Part shown: piece by piece, positions 60,801 to 64,000 of the stretch | How positions within the stretch are numbered: position 1 is the stretch's first letter | How the letters are laid out: every line of letters starts with the position of its first letter | Assembly (NCBI GenBank): GCA_035943995.1 | Contig: DASZBS010000101.1 | Location: forward strand, 6,881-70,880 | Reading direction: 5' to 3' | Source of the DNA: Vulcanimicrobium sp035943995 | GTDB taxonomy: Bacteria > Vulcanimicrobiota > Vulcanimicrobiia > Vulcanimicrobiales > Vulcanimicrobiaceae | DNA: 64,000 nt | Program-made: the position numbers and the translations under genes | The notes under the pieces: model-generated | The model's input: only the letters and a program-made list of their open reading frames with translations | Told to the model about the DNA's origin: nothing | The model's database searches: none

Positions 60801-61610
60801 ATGGAACGTACAAACGGAAAAGCACGAGACGGCACGATGCGCATTGCATCCGACGTCCGCGCGAAATCCTTGCAAGGTGCGATGCGCGCACAGATCCGCG
60901 ACGCCGTGAAGCGAGTAGCAACATTCACGCGAAAGACCGCTGATCTCGCGGCGGACGTACTCGCCACCGAAACGCGAAGGCGACAGCTGGCAGATTACCT
61001 GCGCGGATGGTGGATCGAGGCGATCGCCGTCTTCGGAGCGATTGCGTTCTGCCTTGAATGGTATCCTTCGCGTCTAGTCGCATATGCGTTCGACATAAGC
61101 GATCCTATCGCGCTGAACATCGTCACAGCTGGGATCGCGGTGCTAGGCTGGCTTCTCGGATTCATGATCGGCGAGTTGGCGGCGGCGTACAGAAAACCGC
61201 AGCCGCGATCTACCGTCAGGCAAATCGCATTGATCCTCGCGGTGGCTGGCGCTGTCGGCTATCTGGCAATGGGCTTCCAGAACAGGCTCGTGTATGCGAC
61301 GATCATCGCGCTCGAGGCGAAGTCGCAAATGCTCGAACCCTGGAAAATTGCACTTTCATTAAGCGCACTGAGCGCACTGGGAATCATCGTCGCATTCTTG
61401 ACGGGAGTGCTACGAGAGTCGACCGAGGCAACGGCGCTGCGGCGTGCGTGTGTGCGGCTGAACCGTGAGCTCAACCTCAGCAACGCAAATCTCGCTGCCG
61501 CCGAGGATGAGCTTGACGAAGCGGAGGCTGCATATCGTGACGCATTTCCCGACGCTCCGACTATCGTCGTGGGCCGTCCCGCATCCTTTAGACGGAGAAA
61601 GAGCGCATGA
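60801..61610 (+). CDS. four-helix membrane protein with C-terminal coiled coil
   Basis: This 269-aa protein has a basic N-terminal helix and four predicted transmembrane segments: WWIEAIAVFGAIAFCLEW, ALNIVTAGIAVLGWLLGFMIG, QIALILAVAGAVGYLAMGF and IALSLSALSALGIIVAFLTGV. It ends in a soluble coiled-coil-like end (ACVRLNRELNLSNANLAAAEDELDEAEAAY) with a basic tail. I recognise no family. Its stop overlaps the lipoprotein start (ATGA), so the two are made together and may form an envelope complex. Confidence 0.7.
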   Translation: MERTNGKARDGTMRIASDVRAKSLQGAMRAQIRDAVKRVATFTRKTADLAADVLATETRRRQLADYLRGWWIEAIAVFGAIAFCLEWYPSRLVAYAFDISDPIALNIVTAGIAVLGWLLGFMIGELAAAYRKPQPRSTVRQIALILAVAGAVGYLAMGFQNRLVYATIIALEAKSQMLEPWKIALSLSALSALGIIVAFLTGVLRESTEATALRRACVRLNRELNLSNANLAAAEDELDEAEAAYRDAFPDAPTIVVGRPASFRRRKSA

Positions 61611-62425
61611 GATCGATCGTTTCTGTCATAAACATGGCGACCGCCGTAATGGCCTTGATCGTTGCGGCGACCGGATGCGCGACGGCCGATGCCGGCAACG
61701 TCGGAATCCCAGTCGGCTGTCAAAGCCGGTTCCTCGGGCTCGAACTGAAGCCTAATTCCGCCGTACAACTCCTCGTCGCGGCCGGCAATACTGTTCCGAA
61801 AGGTGCATGGTCTGATTATCGGGACCTGGCATTGCACGTTGTACGCTGTACCGGTGCGGACGCAACGCTTGCGCTTCGGCCGATTAATGCGCGCTCGTTC
61901 AGCGAGCGCGCATTGTCGACCGAAACCGTGCCGAGCCGCATGGGTCGCAATTCAATCAACCCTCTGCACTACCGTGTCGACATGCACGCGTTCATCACCC
62001 GGCAAACCGCCCAGATCGACCGTTTAGAGGCGTATCCCAACCCACTTGATTGGTCGGACCCTGTCGGTGGGCTTCTGGCCGCGAGCGACTCCCTACGCCA
62101 CGCACCGGCAGACGTAAAACGGGTCGTCGTCATGGTAATGAACGGCTACGAGCAGACGGCGGAGTTTAACACGTTTGTATTCGGTGTGGACCCGGTGACG
62201 TTCGCCGGACCAGTTTTGCGCAAGTTGCGGGAAAAGAGCGCGCTGCCCCAACTCGCTGGCGTGGACGTCGTCATCCTCGGCATCACCCAGGGCGCTGTTG
62301 GCATGCACGCCACGACGACCCAGGCGGCCGGAGTGTGCCGATTTTGGAGCAAAATAGTCACGGCCGGGAAGGGCAACTTGGTGTACTGCGACGCCGGTTT
62401 ACCGGACGCTAGCCGCTCCGACTGA
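61607..62425 (+). CDS. lipoprotein with a von Willebrand A-like layout
   Basis: This 272-aa protein has a lipobox (VMALIVAATGCATAD). The strands QLLVAAGNTV, LALHVVRCTG, VKRVVVMVMNGYEQTAEFN and GVDVVILGITQGAVGM alternate with helices, as in VWA or Rossmann-type domains. The MIDAS DxSxS motif is not present, so the VWA reading is tentative. The Cys residues in GVCRFWSK and LVYCDAG may form disulphides. It is translationally coupled to the membrane protein. A hairpin 18 bp after the stop may end the transcript. Confidence 0.65.
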   Translation: MRSIVSVINMATAVMALIVAATGCATADAGNVGIPVGCQSRFLGLELKPNSAVQLLVAAGNTVPKGAWSDYRDLALHVVRCTGADATLALRPINARSFSERALSTETVPSRMGRNSINPLHYRVDMHAFITRQTAQIDRLEAYPNPLDWSDPVGGLLAASDSLRHAPADVKRVVVMVMNGYEQTAEFNTFVFGVDPVTFAGPVLRKLREKSALPQLAGVDVVILGITQGAVGMHATTTQAAGVCRFWSKIVTAGKGNLVYCDAGLPDASRSD

Positions 62426-62442
62426 GCGCGCAGCCCGCGCCG

Positions 62443-62468
62443 ACGTGGTCATGCCCTGCTGACCACGT
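62443..62468 (+). terminator. hairpin after the lipoprotein gene
   Basis: A perfect 9-bp stem (ACGTGGTCA / TGACCACGT) with an 8-base loop lies 18 nt after the stop. No T-run follows. It is likely a terminator of the two-gene unit. Confidence 0.55.
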
Positions 62469-62826
62469 GGCGCGGCGGACGCTTTCAAGGGTCACCATGA
62501 ACGACCTCACGGACACCCTTTCTGCTCGCTCCTCACCAACGCTCAATACTGCACAATCACACGTGCGGAGCGGCGCCGGCGATGTCTCCATTATTGCGGT
62601 CGCTAAACCTGGCGTCGGCACCATGGGCTTCGGATGCCTTCGGTACCGCCACGTGAACCTCTTTCACGTTGATACGCTCCGAGTGAAAGTCCAGGCGCAC
62701 AAAAACATATCCGGCGATCAAACAAGGGCAGATCGTTCAGCGGCGCAAATAGGCGCGAGTCGGCCACGCGGACGCTTCAAAAGGCCATAGTATAGTCGTT
62801 GCACGCAGTCAACCGGCCCCGGCATC
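62469..62826. other. intergenic region before the DUF2971 gene
   Basis: No gene is supported here. An open plus frame (62467-62790) has no ribosome site and unlikely composition. GC content is lower than in the core genome, as in the rest of the island. Confidence 0.35.
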
Positions 62827-63675
62827 ATGAACCACCCGCCCCCGGTCGTACGCAGAGCGAAGGCGTTCTTCAGAATGGGCAGTCTAAAATATATGACAGC
62901 ACGTATTCGCGATGTTGCTCGCATGCGCCCGCGCGACGACGATAAGGTCTGGCGCTACATGAGTCTCTCAAAATACCTGAGCCTCATATCAACTGGCAAT
63001 TTGTATTTCGCGAGGGCGGATTTGCCGGGCGACCGGTTTGAAGGAGCTATTGGTGTAAGCAACTCCCGCGCCGCGTACTCTCCTCCCCCAAGCATACGTG
63101 GTACTACTGCACAACGTGAGCGCGTCTATATTAGTTGCTGGCATCAACAACCGCATGAGTTGGCCGCAATGTGGAGTGTCTACGGAGTCCTCGGCGAATC
63201 AATCGCAATCCGCTCGACGTTTGCGGTAGTCGTTCAGGCACTTCCATCGAGCGTTGTTGTAGGACGTGTAAAGTATGCCGACTATTTAGCTCTGCCGCTA
63301 GAAGCTTACGGCGATCAAGACCGCTACTTCTACAAACGCCGGTCGTTCCGCACCGACCGCGAGCTTCGGGCTATCGAATTCAAAGATGGCGGTAGGAAAA
63401 ATCCAGGGCTGACGCATCCGGTTGACCTGAGAGACTTCGTCGAGGCGGTGTACGTGGCGCCCGGGAGTCCTGACTTTTTTCGGAATGCTGTTCGCGACGT
63501 CACGCGCAGATACGACATTAACGCGCCAGCGCGTACGCCCGCGCCGAGACGAACTTCGGCATCGTCGAAGCGGCGCAACTCCACCGGCTGTTCGACGATC
63601 TCGAACTGCAAGCGGCGCCGCCGCTCGAGGGCTGTCGCAACAACCGGTTGGTACGTTCACCACCTCAAACATTAA
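62827..63675 (+). CDS. DUF2971-like protein with chimeric C-terminus
   Basis: This 282-aa frame starts at ATG 62827 (ATG 62875 is possible). Residues about 38-235 follow DUF2971: KVWRYMSLSKYLSLISTGNLYFARADLPGDRFEG, then VYISCWHQQPHELAAMWSVYGVLGESIAIRSTF and YFYKRRSFRTDRELRAIEF. The family is common in accessory and defence-rich regions, with unknown activity. From about 63538 the frame runs out of register through a fragment of the duplicated esterase, giving an artificial Arg/Ser-rich tail. The native C-terminus is lost or shortened. Confidence 0.75.
   Translation: MNHPPPVVRRAKAFFRMGSLKYMTARIRDVARMRPRDDDKVWRYMSLSKYLSLISTGNLYFARADLPGDRFEGAIGVSNSRAAYSPPPSIRGTTAQRERVYISCWHQQPHELAAMWSVYGVLGESIAIRSTFAVVVQALPSSVVVGRVKYADYLALPLEAYGDQDRYFYKRRSFRTDRELRAIEFKDGGRKNPGLTHPVDLRDFVEAVYVAPGSPDFFRNAVRDVTRRYDINAPARTPAPRRTSASSKRRNSTGCSTISNCKRRRRSRAVATTGWYVHHLKH
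63540..63640 (+). pseudogene. fragment of the esterase N-terminal region
   Basis: The sequence GGCATCGTCGAAGCGGCGCA...CTGTTCGACGATCTCGAACTGCAA matches 57524-57630 of the intact esterase. Its own frame is lost, and it is read as the tail of the DUF2971 frame. It marks the right edge of the island. Confidence 0.85.
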
Positions 63676-63742
63676 CGATGCATCTTCAGAAATTTTGCGG
63701 CGCGCCATCGACCGGACGAAGCGGGCGTCGCACCGCAGCGGT

Positions 63743-64000
63743 TCAATGGTTGTGGGCGAGGATTTTCGCGAGCTTGTCGCCCGGGACGGCGTCGGGCCGG
63801 CTGAAGTCGAAGCGCGCGCTTGCGGCCGCGCCGTACGCCGTCGCGCCGTTGCGTCGCGTCACGTCGATCCGCGGCGGCAGCGCGGTGTACGGCCGCAGGT
63901 CGGGTGGACCGAACGCTGCGTACATCGGGACCGCCGTCGCGTCGTAGGTCGAGAGCGGCCGCATTCCAAGCAGGATCTCGATCGTGCGCAGCACGCTGAC
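63743..64000 (-). CDS. phosphoesterase, second copy (5' part outside window)
   Basis: The last 85 residues of a phosphoesterase run leftward from the window edge: LRTIEILLGMRPLSTYDATAVPMYAAFG, ending FDFSRPDAVPGDKLAKILAHNH. It is nearly identical to 58463-58720, with only a few base changes such as TTGTGGGCGAGG against TTTCGGGCAAGG. Since the left copy is truncated, this one may be the complete gene. The active site lies beyond the edge and cannot be judged. Confidence 0.78.
   Translation of the reverse strand, partial: VSVLRTIEILLGMRPLSTYDATAVPMYAAFGPPDLRPYTALPPRIDVTRRNGATAYGAAASARFDFSRPDAVPGDKLAKILAHNH

Noticed and set aside
60673..60909. 78-aa plus-strand frame upstream of the island membrane protein
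   Set aside because: It overlaps the membrane-protein start in another frame, has no ribosome site and is Arg/His-rich.

Overview
The window is a high-GC, gene-dense bacterial chromosome segment with about 63 protein genes or gene remnants and no rRNA or tRNA gene that I can recognise. Export signals, a probable outer-membrane barrel protein and lipoproteins suggest a diderm. The mix includes PHA synthase subunits, a wax-ester synthase/DGAT, a CYP102-type P450 fusion, a one-chain biotin-dependent carboxylase and a class I HMG-CoA reductase. It fits a poorly cultivated soil or environmental lineage. My best guess is Candidatus Eremiobacterota (WPS-2), but this is inference and no marker gene here proves it.

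Layout, left to right. 1-7.6 kb: end of an acyl-CoA dehydrogenase, an exported tricorn-like S41 protease, a barrel protein and a metallo-beta-lactamase-fold hydrolase facing each other across a possible metal-regulator operator, and a GNAT. 7.6-13.5 kb: a five-gene operon (ECF sigma, anti-sigma-like protein, OmpR-type regulator, histidine kinase, exported protein) facing a second exported DUF4097-like protein across two mirror-image ECF-type promoters. 13.5-18.9 kb: pyrF-pyrE, hisC, GNAT, AI-2E-type transporter and an epimerase. 18.9-22.5 kb (minus strand): dprA, a DUF4258/DUF2283 putative toxin-antitoxin pair, rlmH, argS and the epimerase are packed head to tail. 22.6-32.4 kb (plus strand): DUF5679 protein, nrdR, dut, panE, VOC protein, HNH nuclease and aldehyde dehydrogenase, then WS/DGAT, CYP102-like fusion and a MmcQ/YjbR protein. 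32.4-38.8 kb: cupredoxin-phosphatase fusion, SDR, carboxylase and an exported alpha/beta hydrolase. 39.0-40.6 kb: phasin-like protein and a DUF445 membrane protein.

40.6-44.8 kb is a first accessory patch: HicBA, a frameshifted IS3-type transposase fragment, a three-gene cassette with two paralogous small HTH proteins, a small lipoprotein, a lipase-like hydrolase and a decayed HipBA pair. 44.7-51.0 kb is a seven-gene minus-strand operon for lipid and polyhydroxyalkanoate metabolism: GNAT, alpha/beta hydrolase, acyl-CoA ligase, PhaE-like, PhaC, GNAT, HMG-CoA reductase. 51.3 kb to the end is a second, strongly accessory region. It holds a 1641-aa Rhs protein with a polymorphic toxin tip and a small immunity-like gene. 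It also holds a duplicated esterase/phosphoesterase locus broken by a 4.4-kb island. The island carries an HTH protein fused to a GHMP-kinase-like domain, a membrane protein plus lipoprotein pair, and a DUF2971 protein whose end is spliced to esterase debris.

The core operons show dense translational coupling (ATGA, GTGA and TTGA overlaps). Several genes appear to use non-standard initiation codons (CTG for rlmH and the barrel protein, possibly ATC for an exported hydrolase). The best candidates for undescribed biology are the HTH-GHMP fusion with its island neighbours, the tandem HTH cassette, the mirror-image ECF promoters and the cupredoxin-phosphatase fusion.
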